From Variovorax brevis (GTDB lineage Bacteria; Pseudomonadota; Gammaproteobacteria; Burkholderiales; Burkholderiaceae_C): a stretch of 64,000 nucleotides of DNA. The notes below the pieces were generated by a model. It was not told where the DNA came from and made no database searches. It was given only the letters and a program-made list of their open reading frames with translations. Both the position numbers and the translations under genes were made by a program. This document shows, piece after piece, positions 15,767 to 24,187 of the stretch; positions within the stretch are counted from its first letter, which is position 1; every line of letters starts with the position of its first letter. The stretch covers positions 372,001 through 436,000 of the forward strand of contig NZ_JASZYG010000006.1 in assembly GCF_030317105.1 (NCBI RefSeq), written 5' to 3'.

Positions 15767-16928
15767 CGTTTGTCCCCTTCTCTTTCTGATCTTTGTTCTG
15801 GTTCTGGTTTCCATGTGCCGACAGCGGCTCCACGCGCAGTACGCGATCCCGCTCCGCCTTTGGCTGCGCGGCCAGCTTCTTCACCTCGGCGTAGAAGCGG
15901 GGCCACGGGTCGCCGCCTTCGCGGCTTTCCCGCGCAAACAGCGCCTCGAAGCCGGGCACCTGCTCATCGTAAGCGGCCTGCGCGCCAAACAAGGCATTGT
16001 TCGCGCGCGCAACCCAAGCGTCGTAGGCATTCTGGCGCGGGCCGGTCCAGCCCGCGCGCAACTGGGCAAAGCGTGCACGGAAGTCATCCATCACGGCGCG
16101 CTTCATGCTGTCGACGGCCGGCCAGTCCTGCGCCTGCGCCTCCTTGGATTCGTACACCGCCTGCAGGCGCTTGCGCGTGTCCAGCGTCAGCTCGCGAAAC
16201 TGCCGGCGCCGCTCATCGAACTGGGCGTATTCGGTTCGGGCGGCATCGCCGGCCTGCGTCGCCAGCCAGCGCTCACCGCCCATGCGCTCGACCGAGGTGG
16301 CGTAGGACTCGTTGAACATGGTGTCGCCCTGCACATAGACCACTTGGTGCGCCAGTTCATGAAAGATGATGCGCGCCAGCTCGCCCTCCGGATAGCCGAT
16401 GAAAGTCGACAGCAAGGGGTCGCCGCCCGCCCAGTTCATCCAGCCCAGCGTGGAGTAGGCCGGCACCGGATACACCGACACCTCCAGTCCCTGTTCGCGC
16501 AGCGCGGCGGCTTCGGCCTGCGCGTCGGCCTCGACGTAGTAGCCCCTGTAGCCCACGCAGCCCGCCACCGGAAAGCACCAGGTCTTGAGCGTGAGCGAAT
16601 GCGCCGGCGCCGCCACCACGTTCCAGATGGCGGCCGGGCGGTGCAGGTCCGCGTAGCCGGTGTAGCTGTCGTTGTCGGGCAGGCCCAGTTCGGCGCTCGC
16701 AAAGCGGCGGATTCGCTGCGCCAGCTCCAGACGCGTCTTGAGCCGCTCCGGCGTGGCCGGGTCTTGCAACCATTGCGACACCGGCCGGGCGGCGCGCATC
16801 ACATCGACATGGCCGGTGGCCGATTGCAGGTAGTAGCTGATGTTGGTGCAGCCCGCGCAGCCCGCAATGGCCACGGCCCCGATCGCCGCCGCGGCGAGGG
16901 TCCAGAACACGCCGCGTCGCCGGGTCAT
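15759..16928 (-). CDS. Putative lipoprotein aminopeptidase (HELAH zinc peptidase)
   Basis: The 389-residue protein begins MTRRRGVFWTLAAAA and has a hydrophobic signal ending in IAGCAGC, a plausible lipobox. HELAHQ is a zinc-binding HExxH motif with FNESYATSVE downstream providing the expected third ligand, matching the Aminopep (PF10023-type) family, of which experimentally studied members are few. The C-terminus is charged and Gln/Lys-rich. ATG 16928 overlaps the molybdoenzyme stop (ATGA) and gives the best signal peptide; longer readings are antisense to that gene. It probably acts at the cell envelope. Its functional link to the molybdoenzyme or PHA protein is unknown. Confidence 0.85.
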   Translation of the reverse strand: MTRRRGVFWTLAAAAIGAVAIAGCAGCTNISYYLQSATGHVDVMRAARPVSQWLQDPATPERLKTRLELAQRIRRFASAELGLPDNDSYTGYADLHRPAAIWNVVAAPAHSLTLKTWCFPVAGCVGYRGYYVEADAQAEAAALREQGLEVSVYPVPAYSTLGWMNWAGGDPLLSTFIGYPEGELARIIFHELAHQVVYVQGDTMFNESYATSVERMGGERWLATQAGDAARTEYAQFDERRRQFRELTLDTRKRLQAVYESKEAQAQDWPAVDSMKRAVMDDFRARFAQLRAGWTGPRQNAYDAWVARANNALFGAQAAYDEQVPGFEALFARESREGGDPWPRFYAEVKKLAAQPKAERDRVLRVEPLSAHGNQNQNKDQKEKGTNGA

Positions 16929-19030
16929 GACGCGACGGCGCTGGCTTCCGTGGCGGCAGCTGCTGCAGCGGCCGGCGCGACCATTTCGACCTGCACCAGG
17001 CAGTCGTAGAAGGTCGGCCCGCGTCCGATGTCGGTCAGCCGCTGGCTGGTGAGCTGGTTGACGTTGGTGCCGTCCAGGCCCAGCTTGCGCCACCAGATGC
17101 CCAGACCGTGCACCACGCCGGGCCGTGCACGCCGCGAGACCTCCGCGCGGCAGCGGTGCTCGCCGCGGTCGTTGAACACGCGCACCACGCTGCCGTCCTC
17201 GATCCCGCGCGACGTGGCATCGGCCACGTTGATCTCCAGCAGCGGTTCGCCCTCGATGGCCCGCAAGCTGGTCACGTTCACGAAACTCGAGTTGAGGAAA
17301 TTGCGCGCCGGAGGCGAAATCATGGCCAGCGGATAGTCGGCCGAACTGCCCGCGACCTCGTGGTTGGGCACGTGGTCAGGCAAGCCGTCCTGCCCCATCG
17401 CGGCCAGCCGCGCGCTGAACATCTCGCACTTGCCCGAGGGCGTCGGAAAGTTGCCTTGCGCATAAGGCGTATCCGGCAGCGCCAGCGTCGCGAAACCCCT
17501 GGACTGCAATTCCTCGAAGCTGACGGCGCTTTGCGGAAAGGCGCTGCGGCACAGGCTCAGGTCGTCGTCCGCAAAGCAGGGTTCGTCGAAACCCATGCGC
17601 CGGGCCAGTTCGCGAAACACCCAGGCGTTGCTCCGGGCCACGCCGCGCGGCGCCACGGCGGGCGTGTTGAGCAGCACGTCGGTGTGGCCGTAGCTGAAGT
17701 GGATGTCCCAGTGTTCGAGTTGCGTGGTGGCCGGCAACAGGTAGTCGGCGTAGTCGGCGGTGTCCGTCTGGAACTGCTCCATCACCACGGTGAACAGGTC
17801 TTCGCGCGCAAAGCCCGCCACCACCTTGCTGGAATCGGGCGCCACGGCCACCGGGTTGCTGTTGTAGACCACAAGAGCCTTGATCGGCTTTTCGGTGTCC
17901 AGCAGTGCATCGCCGATGGTGACCATGTTGATGGTCCGTGGCGTGCGGCCGGCCAGCAGGTCGGGCCGCTGCAAGGCGGCACGATCGACGGGGTAAAGCC
18001 CCGAACTGCTCAGCAGCACACCGCCCGCGCGGTGCCGCCACGCGCCGGTCAGCGCCGGCAGGCAGGCCACGGCACGCGCCGCGTTGCCGCCGCCGTGCAC
18101 GCGCTGCATGCCGTAGTTCAGGCGGATGGCTGCCGGCTTCGTCGTGCCGTAGTCGCGGGCCAGCGCCACGATCTGCGCCTCCGGCACGCCGCACACCTGC
18201 GCGGCGCGCGAGGGCGGCCACTGCAATGCGCGCTCGCGCAGTTGCGGCCAGCCGACGGTGTATTGGTCGAGGTAGTCCTGGTCGAGCCATCCGTTCACGA
18301 TGAGCTCGTGCATGAGCGACAACGCCAGCGCGGCGTCGGTGCCCGGCAGCAGCGCGACATGCTCGTCGCACTTGTCGGCCGTCTCGGTCTTGCGTGGGTC
18401 GATGCACACCAGCCGTGCGCCCGCGCGCTTGGCCGCTTGCGCATGGCGCCAGAAATGCAGGTTGCTGGCAATCGAGTTGCTGCCCCAGATGAGGATCAGC
18501 TTCGCTTCGGCGAAAAATTCGACCCGCATGCCGACCTTGCCGCCCAAAGTAAAACCAAGGGCCTCACCGCCTGCCGTGGAGCAGATCGTGCGGTCCAGGA
18601 GCGACGCGCCGAGCTTATGGAAAAAACGACGGTCCATGGATTCGCCCTGCACCAAACCCATCGTTCCTGCGTAACTGTAAGGCACAATTGTTTCAGGATT
18701 GATACGTTTGAGCTCGCTTAACCGGGACGCAATGTCGTCGAGCGCCTCATCCCATGACACGGGTTCGAAGCGCCCGCTGCCCTTGGGGCCACTGCGGCGC
18801 ATGGGCTGCACGAGCCTTCCGGGGTGGTTGTTGCGCTCGATGTAGCGCGAGACCTTGGTGCACAGGACGCCCGCCGTGTGCGGGTGCTCGGCATTGCCCT
18901 GCAGCTTGGTCGCCACGCCGTTGTCGACGGTGGTGACGAGCGCACACGTATCGGGACAGTCGTGCGGGCAGGCGCCCAGCACGCGAAGAGGGGAAGTCAC
19001 GGAAGCATCCGGGGCGGAAACCATTGGCAA
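16925..19030 (-). CDS. Molybdopterin-dependent oxidoreductase (DMSO reductase superfamily)
   Basis: The 701-residue protein has an N-terminal [4Fe-4S] motif with cysteines at 21, 25, 29 and 57 (CPHDCPDTC and VLCTK), then molybdopterin-binding segments including LILIWGSNSIASN, LVCIDPRKTETA and LLPGTDAALALSL, and a C-terminal Molydop_binding domain (ISPPARNFLNSSF, LEINVADATSRGI). RTICSTAGGEA is in the region that normally ligates Mo; the ligand residue cannot be fixed here. No RR-type TAT signal is seen, so it is probably cytoplasmic. It heads a four-gene overlapping operon. Its start is 41 bases from the divergent binding-protein gene. Substrate is unknown; many formate-dehydrogenase-like relatives of this type remain uncharacterised. 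Confidence 0.9.
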   Translation of the reverse strand: MPMVSAPDASVTSPLRVLGACPHDCPDTCALVTTVDNGVATKLQGNAEHPHTAGVLCTKVSRYIERNNHPGRLVQPMRRSGPKGSGRFEPVSWDEALDDIASRLSELKRINPETIVPYSYAGTMGLVQGESMDRRFFHKLGASLLDRTICSTAGGEALGFTLGGKVGMRVEFFAEAKLILIWGSNSIASNLHFWRHAQAAKRAGARLVCIDPRKTETADKCDEHVALLPGTDAALALSLMHELIVNGWLDQDYLDQYTVGWPQLRERALQWPPSRAAQVCGVPEAQIVALARDYGTTKPAAIRLNYGMQRVHGGGNAARAVACLPALTGAWRHRAGGVLLSSSGLYPVDRAALQRPDLLAGRTPRTINMVTIGDALLDTEKPIKALVVYNSNPVAVAPDSSKVVAGFAREDLFTVVMEQFQTDTADYADYLLPATTQLEHWDIHFSYGHTDVLLNTPAVAPRGVARSNAWVFRELARRMGFDEPCFADDDLSLCRSAFPQSAVSFEELQSRGFATLALPDTPYAQGNFPTPSGKCEMFSARLAAMGQDGLPDHVPNHEVAGSSADYPLAMISPPARNFLNSSFVNVTSLRAIEGEPLLEINVADATSRGIEDGSVVRVFNDRGEHRCRAEVSRRARPGVVHGLGIWWRKLGLDGTNVNQLTSQRLTDIGRGPTFYDCLVQVEMVAPAAAAAAATEASAVAS

Positions 19031-19071
19031 GTCTAGTGATGCGACGCAGAGGGCGCGAAAGGGTATTTACG

Positions 19072-20190
19072 ATGATGAATCGCAGGCAATTCTCCACGGT
19101 GGTGGGTGCCACGATGCTTGGGGGGTTTCAAATTGCGCGCGCGCAAAGCGAAACACCGATTGTGCTGGGGCAATCCGCGCCCTTCAGCGGCCCGGCGGCG
19201 CAACTGGGCATCCAGTTCTACGAAGGCGCCAAGCTGATGTTCGACCAGCACAACGCACAGCCCGGCCGTGACGTCGAAATCAAGTTCCTGGACGACGGCT
19301 ACGAGCCCGACCGCTGCGCCGCCAACACGAAGAAGCTCCTCGAAGAAGACGTCTTCGGCCTGTTCGGCTACATCGGCACGCCGACCAGCCTCGCGGCCCT
19401 TCCGATGGCGGTGAAGGAAAAGGTGCCCTTCATTGCGCCCTTTACCGGCGCCATGTCGCTGCGCGACCCGTTCCAGAAGAACGTGTTCCACCTGCGCGCC
19501 TCGTACAACGACGAGACGGCCGTCATCGTCAGGCAGCTCACCAACCTGGGCCTCACGAAGATCGCCGTCTTCCATCAGAACGACGCGTACGGCAAGGCCG
19601 GGCTGGACGGCGTGACGCTGGCACTGTCGCAGCTCAATCTCAAGCCGATCGCGCAGGCCACGGTCGAGCGCAACTCGGTGGAGGTGACTGCCGCCGTGCA
19701 GGCGCTGACCGCGGCACGCCCCGACGCCATCGTGCAGATCGGCGCCTACAAGGCTTGCGCCGCCTTCATCCGACAGGCGCGCAAGAGCGGCTACGGCGGC
19801 ACCTTTTACAACGTGTCCTTCGTCGGCACGCAGGCGCTGGCCGACGAACTGGGCAAGGACGGCGCGGGCGTGGTCGTGACGCAGGTCGTGCCCTCGCCCT
19901 ACTACGCGGCCAACGGCATCACGCGCGAATTCACGGATGCGGTGAAGAAGGCCGGCAAGGGGAGCGTCAACTTCTCGAGCATGGAGGGCTACCTGGCGGC
20001 CAAGGTGTTCATCGAAGGCATGCGTCGCGCGCCGGGACGGGTGACGCGTGAATCGCTGATTGCGGGTCTGGAGAGCATCGACCGCCAGCAGTTCGGTGGC
20101 TTCGAGGTGTCGTTCTCGCCGAGGAACCATGTGGCGTCGAAGTTCGTGGAGCTGTCGATGCTGACGGGGGACGGTCGGATCCGCACCTGA
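19072..20190 (+). CDS. ABC transporter substrate-binding protein (Peripla_BP_6, LivK-like)
   Basis: The 372-residue protein carries an N-terminal export signal with RR (MNRRQFSTVVGATMLGG, cleavage likely after ARAQ) and could use the TAT route. The mature part has ETPIVLGQSAPFSGPAAQLG, EDVFGLFGYIGTPTSLAALP and FHQNDAYGKAGLDGV, typical of type I periplasmic binding proteins for branched-chain amino acids, amides or aromatic acids. No permease or ATPase genes are adjacent, so it is an orphan here. ATGs at 19072 and 19075 are both possible. It is divergent from the molybdoenzyme gene across only 41 bases. Confidence 0.9.
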   Translation: MMNRRQFSTVVGATMLGGFQIARAQSETPIVLGQSAPFSGPAAQLGIQFYEGAKLMFDQHNAQPGRDVEIKFLDDGYEPDRCAANTKKLLEEDVFGLFGYIGTPTSLAALPMAVKEKVPFIAPFTGAMSLRDPFQKNVFHLRASYNDETAVIVRQLTNLGLTKIAVFHQNDAYGKAGLDGVTLALSQLNLKPIAQATVERNSVEVTAAVQALTAARPDAIVQIGAYKACAAFIRQARKSGYGGTFYNVSFVGTQALADELGKDGAGVVVTQVVPSPYYAANGITREFTDAVKKAGKGSVNFSSMEGYLAAKVFIEGMRRAPGRVTRESLIAGLESIDRQQFGGFEVSFSPRNHVASKFVELSMLTGDGRIRT

Positions 20191-20200
20191 GCCTGACTTT

Positions 20201-20314
20201 CTCCTCTCCCCTCCGGGGAGAGGTTGGGAGAGGGGCACCGAGCGGTTGATGAGTGCGTGGTTGATCCAAGGCCCACGCCCCTCACCCCAACCCTCTCCCC
20301 GGAGGGGAGAGGGA
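20201..20314. repeat. Inverted pair of GC-rich palindromic repeats, likely bidirectional terminator
   Basis: Two related arms at 20201-20236 and 20277-20314 are inverted copies of one unit. Each arm also contains its own palindrome (TCTCCCC, two bases, GGGGAGA) followed by a TTGGG-GAGGGGC-like tail. A related unit occurs at 32839-32875. They lie exactly between the convergent binding-protein and DUF445 genes, so the hairpin probably ends transcription from both sides. The unit resembles REP-like intergenic repeats common in this bacterial group. Confidence 0.75.
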
Positions 20315-20319
20315 GCAAG

Positions 20320-21585
20320 TCAAGCCCTCATCCACAACGTTACGGTGTGGATGATCAACCCCACCAGCCCCCCCACCAACGTGCCATTGATCCGTATGAA
20401 CTGCAGGTCACGCCCCACGTTGCGCTCCAGCTCCAGCGTCATCTCCCCGGTATTCCACGCATTCACACGCTCCTCGATGTAGCGGCGGATGTCTTCGCGG
20501 TACCGGTCGATGGCCATCGGCGCGCCCGAGGTGATCTGCTCGTTGATCCACTGCCGCATCCGTTCATCGGCTTGCAGGCGCTGGCCCAGCGCGGCGGCCA
20601 TCTCCGCGATGCGCAGGCCAATGGCGGAGTCGGGCCGCCCCAGATCGGCGTGCAGCCACGCCAGCAATTCGTCCCACAGGCCGTGCAGGTAACTGCCCAG
20701 CGAGGGATGGGCCAACACCTCGGCGCGGATCTTCTCGCCGCGCGCCTGGAAGTCCGGGTCATGCTGCAGGCGTTCGATGAACTCGCGCGTGAAGGTGTCG
20801 AAACGATGGCGCAGCGGATGGTCCGGCTGCGTCGCCAGGTCGCCGATGGTGTTGGCCACCGCTGCCACGATCTTGCGCGTCGCCATGCGTGCCGCCACCT
20901 GGTCCAGGCCCACGTAGCGAAGCGCCTTGATCTCGCGGGCGATGGCCTCGGTGATGTGCTCCTGCACCGCCTCGCCTTCGACCACGCCGGCCACCTGCCG
21001 CAAGACGTCATCCAGCAAAGCCTGATGCCGCCCGCCCTCCGTGAGCGCATCGAGCGCCTGTCCCGCCAGCCGCGAAAAATCGATCTTCGCGATGCCGGCC
21101 GCAGCCGCCTCGCCAAGGAATGCGCGCACCCGCGCATCGTCGAAGGCCGACAAGGCATAGCGCGCCGCCGCCACGCCAAAGCCGCCCAGCCGCTCTGCAT
21201 TCGCCGGTTGCGCCAGCCAATGCGCCAGGCGCGACGCGGGATCGTATTTCTCCAGCTTGGCCAGCACCTGCGGCGTGCTCAGGAAGTTGTTGCAGATGAA
21301 GCCTGCCAGGTTGGCGCCGATGCGGTCCTTGTTCGCCGGAATGATGGCGGTGTGCGGAATCGGCAAGCCCAGCGGGTGTCGGAACAGCGCCGTCACCGCG
21401 AACCAGTCCGCCATGGCGCCGACCATGGCCGCTTCGGCAAATGCGGCGACGAAGCCCCACGCCATGTGTCTGCTCTCCATCACCGTCGCGAGCGCATACA
21501 CGCACGCCGCCACGACCAGAAGGCCGAAGGCGAGCCGCTTCATGTGCGCCAGCCGGCGCGCCTGGATTTCCCTTGCGTCTTGCAT
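20320..21585 (-). CDS. DUF445-family membrane protein
   Basis: The 421-residue protein has two predicted N-terminal membrane helices (LAFGLLVVAACVYALATVM and a second including FAEAAMVGAMADWFAVTALF), a long helical soluble region, and a C-terminal hydrophobic segment (GTLVGGLVGLIIHTVTLWM). MADWFAVTALFRHPLGLPIPHTAIIP is the DUF445 signature. The family is widespread but uncharacterised; some have been linked to membrane organisation. It starts 16 bases downstream of the argE stop on the same strand, so the two are likely co-transcribed. It converges on the repeat pair at 20201-20314. Confidence 0.9.
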   Translation of the reverse strand: MQDAREIQARRLAHMKRLAFGLLVVAACVYALATVMESRHMAWGFVAAFAEAAMVGAMADWFAVTALFRHPLGLPIPHTAIIPANKDRIGANLAGFICNNFLSTPQVLAKLEKYDPASRLAHWLAQPANAERLGGFGVAAARYALSAFDDARVRAFLGEAAAAGIAKIDFSRLAGQALDALTEGGRHQALLDDVLRQVAGVVEGEAVQEHITEAIAREIKALRYVGLDQVAARMATRKIVAAVANTIGDLATQPDHPLRHRFDTFTREFIERLQHDPDFQARGEKIRAEVLAHPSLGSYLHGLWDELLAWLHADLGRPDSAIGLRIAEMAAALGQRLQADERMRQWINEQITSGAPMAIDRYREDIRRYIEERVNAWNTGEMTLELERNVGRDLQFIRINGTLVGGLVGLIIHTVTLWMRA

Positions 21586-21601
21586 CCGGACCGAGTGTCG
21601 C

Positions 21602-22813
21602 TCAGTCCAGGGAGCGCGTGAGTGCCAAGCCGCGAATGAAGACTTCGCAGCGGGCGAGCTGGTCGAGCGTCACGTATTCATCCGGCTGATGCGCCTGCAG
21701 GATGCTGCCCGGCCCGCACACCACGGTCGGAATGCCTGCGCCCTTGAAGATGCCCGCTTCGGTGCCGAAGGCGACCTGCGTCGTCGTGGCCTGCCCTGAC
21801 AACCTTTGCGCCAGCCGCGTGATCGGATCGCGCGCAGAGCCCAGGAAACTCGGGATCTCGCAGATGGTCTCGAAGCTCACGCCGGTGTCGGGCGCGACCT
21901 TCTTCATGCGTTCCTCCAACTGCAGCGCATACGCCTCCACGTCGCGCTGCATCAGCGTGGCGTCGGCCGTGGGGAGGTTGCGGAATTCATACCGAAACTC
22001 GGCGTCGCGCGGCACCACGTTGTCCGCGATGCCGCCATGGAACTGGCCCACGCTCGCGGTGCTGAAAGGCACGTCGAAGCCGGCGTGGCGCGGCTCGTTG
22101 CGCTCGAAGTCTTCCGCCATGTCGCGCACCTTGCCCACGATGCGCGCTGCCATCTCGATGGCGTTGACCGACTGCGGCGTGAGCGATGAATGCGCCTCCT
22201 TGCCGCGCACGCAGCAGCGGTAGCGGTACACGCCCTTGTGCGCGATGGCCGGCACCATGTTGGTCGGCTCGCCGATGATGCAGGCCATGGGCTTGATGCC
22301 CGAGTCCTTCATGTCGGCAATGAGTTCGCGCACGCCGAAGCAGCCCACTTCCTCGTCATAGCTGAAAGCGAAATGCACCGCGAAGGGTGCATCGTTTTCC
22401 ATGAAGCACTCCGCATTGGCGAGCGCGACGGCAATGAAGCTCTTCATGTCCGCCGAGCCGCGGCCATACAGGCGCGGGCCGCTTTGCTCGAAGCGCCCGT
22501 CCTCCCCTTCCTCGCCCGGCCAGTCCTGCACGCTGGCGGACAGCGGGTCCACGTTCCAGTCCTGCCCGTCCCACGGCACCGTGTCGGTGTGGCCCGAAAT
22601 GATGACCCCGGCGCGCCTTCCGGCGCCCAGCGTGGCAAAGAGATTGGCCTTGGTCTTGTCGGCGTTGTAGGTCAGGCGGCTGCGGATGCCCAAGCCAGCC
22701 AACTGGTCGCGGACAAAGTCGATCAGCTCCAGATTGCTGTTGGCGCTGACCGTGTTCATGCGCACCAGGGTCTGGGCCATCTGGAGCGCGCGGGTAGAAA
22801 GGACGTGTGACAT
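21602..22813 (-). CDS. argE: Acetylornithine deacetylase
   Basis: ArgE hydrolyses N-acetylornithine to ornithine and acetate in arginine synthesis. The 403-residue M20 protein has SGHTDTVPWDGQDW (first zinc ligand His and catalytic Asp), YGRGSADMKSFIA (bridging Asp), SYDEEVGCFG (catalytic Glu-Glu) and EPTNMVP. The dimerisation domain is centred on GKEAHSSLTPQSVNAIE. The C-terminus IVCGPGSILQAHQPDEYV provides the last zinc-region His. Length and motifs fit ArgE rather than DapE. It is divergent from a second M20-family gene across 162 bases and leads into DUF445. Confidence 0.93.
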   Translation of the reverse strand: MSHVLSTRALQMAQTLVRMNTVSANSNLELIDFVRDQLAGLGIRSRLTYNADKTKANLFATLGAGRRAGVIISGHTDTVPWDGQDWNVDPLSASVQDWPGEEGEDGRFEQSGPRLYGRGSADMKSFIAVALANAECFMENDAPFAVHFAFSYDEEVGCFGVRELIADMKDSGIKPMACIIGEPTNMVPAIAHKGVYRYRCCVRGKEAHSSLTPQSVNAIEMAARIVGKVRDMAEDFERNEPRHAGFDVPFSTASVGQFHGGIADNVVPRDAEFRYEFRNLPTADATLMQRDVEAYALQLEERMKKVAPDTGVSFETICEIPSFLGSARDPITRLAQRLSGQATTTQVAFGTEAGIFKGAGIPTVVCGPGSILQAHQPDEYVTLDQLARCEVFIRGLALTRSLD

Positions 22814-22975
22814 GCCGCGCTATTTTCATGTAAGTCGAACGGGTTCTTGCAGGCTCCGAGGAGCTATGCATGTCAGCCAGTAACGGGCATGGCGGCGCAG
22901 GACATCGCCCGCACGAGGCGCGTGAGTAATGGCATACATCGCCGGCCCGCGCCCCAAAAGTCTAGACTGTGCGCC

Positions 22976-24187
22976 ATGAAACTCATCGACTCCCTCGTCA
23001 ACCAGGCGGCGGGCATCGCCGCGGTGCGACGTGACCTGCATGCCCACCCCGAGCTTTGTTTTCAGGAAGTGCGCACGGCCGACGTGGTCGCCGCCAAGCT
23101 CACCGAATGGGGCATTCCCATCCATCGCGGCCTGGGCACCACCGGGGTCGTCGGCATCGTCAGGAACGGCACCAGCAGCCGCGCCGTCGGCCTGCGCGCC
23201 GACATGGACGCCCTGCCCGTCACGGAGCTCAACACCTTCGAGCATGCCAGCAAGCACCCCGGAAAGATGCACGCCTGCGGCCATGACGGCCACACGGCAA
23301 TGCTGCTCGCGGCGGCGCAGCATCTGGCAAAGAAGCGCAACTTCGACGGCACGATCTACCTGATCTTCCAGCCCGCCGAAGAAGGCGGCGGCGGCGCGCG
23401 CGAGATGATCAAGGAAGGCCTGTTCAAGGAGTTCCCGATGGAGGCCGTGTTCGGCATGCACAACTGGCCCGGCATGAAAGCCGGCCAGTTCGCCGTGAGC
23501 CCCGGCCCCTGCATGGCGTCGAGCAACGAATTCCGCATCGTCATCCGCGGCAAGGGCGGCCACGCGGCGCTGCCGCACACCGGCGTCGACCCGGTGCCGA
23601 TCGGTTGCGAGATGGTGCAGGCCTTCCAGACCATCCTCACCCGCAACAAGAAGCCGACCGACGCAGGCGTGATCTCGGTCTCCATGTTCCACGCCGGCGA
23701 AGCCGCGAATGTGATTCCCAACACGGCCGAGCTGCGCGGCACCGTGCGCACCTTCACGCTGGAGGTGCTGGACCTGATCGAATCGCGCATGAAGCAGATT
23801 GCAGAGGGCCTTTGTGCGGTGCACAACGCAGAGTGCGAATTCGACTTCTTCCGCAACTATCCGCCCACCATCAACACGGCCGACGAAGCCAACTTTGCGC
23901 GGCGCGTGATGGCCGGCATCGTGGGTGAAGAGAACGTGCTGCCGCAAGACCCGGCCATGACCGCTGAAGACTTCTCCTTCATGCTCCAGGCCAAGCCGGG
24001 CGCCTATGCCTTCATTGGCAACGGCGACGGCTCGCACCGGGCCATGCACCACGGCGGCGGACCCTGCATGCTGCACAACGCGAGCTACGATTTCAACGAC
24101 GACCTGATTCCGCTGGGCGCGACGATGTGGGTTCAGTTGGCCGAGCAGTTTCTCAACGACCCGGCCAGCGCGCCGAAAGCACGATGA
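22976..24187 (+). CDS. M20D amidohydrolase (hippurate hydrolase/aminoacylase-like)
   Basis: The 403-residue cytosolic metalloenzyme has RRDLHAHPELCFQE, GLRADMDALPVTE, HACGHDGHTAMLL (zinc ligands) and IFQPAEEGGGGAREM (catalytic Glu pair), followed by the lid domain GKGGHAALPHTGVDP. These define the HipO/IAA-amino-acid hydrolase branch, which cleaves N-acyl or N-aroyl amino acids. The ATG at 22976 gives the standard N-terminus. It overlaps the following DUF2817 gene by ATGA, so the pair is coupled. The natural substrate is not inferable from sequence alone. Confidence 0.92.
   Translation: MKLIDSLVNQAAGIAAVRRDLHAHPELCFQEVRTADVVAAKLTEWGIPIHRGLGTTGVVGIVRNGTSSRAVGLRADMDALPVTELNTFEHASKHPGKMHACGHDGHTAMLLAAAQHLAKKRNFDGTIYLIFQPAEEGGGGAREMIKEGLFKEFPMEAVFGMHNWPGMKAGQFAVSPGPCMASSNEFRIVIRGKGGHAALPHTGVDPVPIGCEMVQAFQTILTRNKKPTDAGVISVSMFHAGEAANVIPNTAELRGTVRTFTLEVLDLIESRMKQIAEGLCAVHNAECEFDFFRNYPPTINTADEANFARRVMAGIVGEENVLPQDPAMTAEDFSFMLQAKPGAYAFIGNGDGSHRAMHHGGGPCMLHNASYDFNDDLIPLGATMWVQLAEQFLNDPASAPKAR

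Noticed and set aside
17108..18721. 537-residue forward open frame
   Set aside because: Antisense of the molybdopterin oxidoreductase; the reverse-strand reading has clear [4Fe-4S] and molybdopterin motifs.
20201..20314. Possible CRISPR-like repeats
   Set aside because: Only two inverted arms with no regular spacers; a terminator or REP-like repeat fits better.
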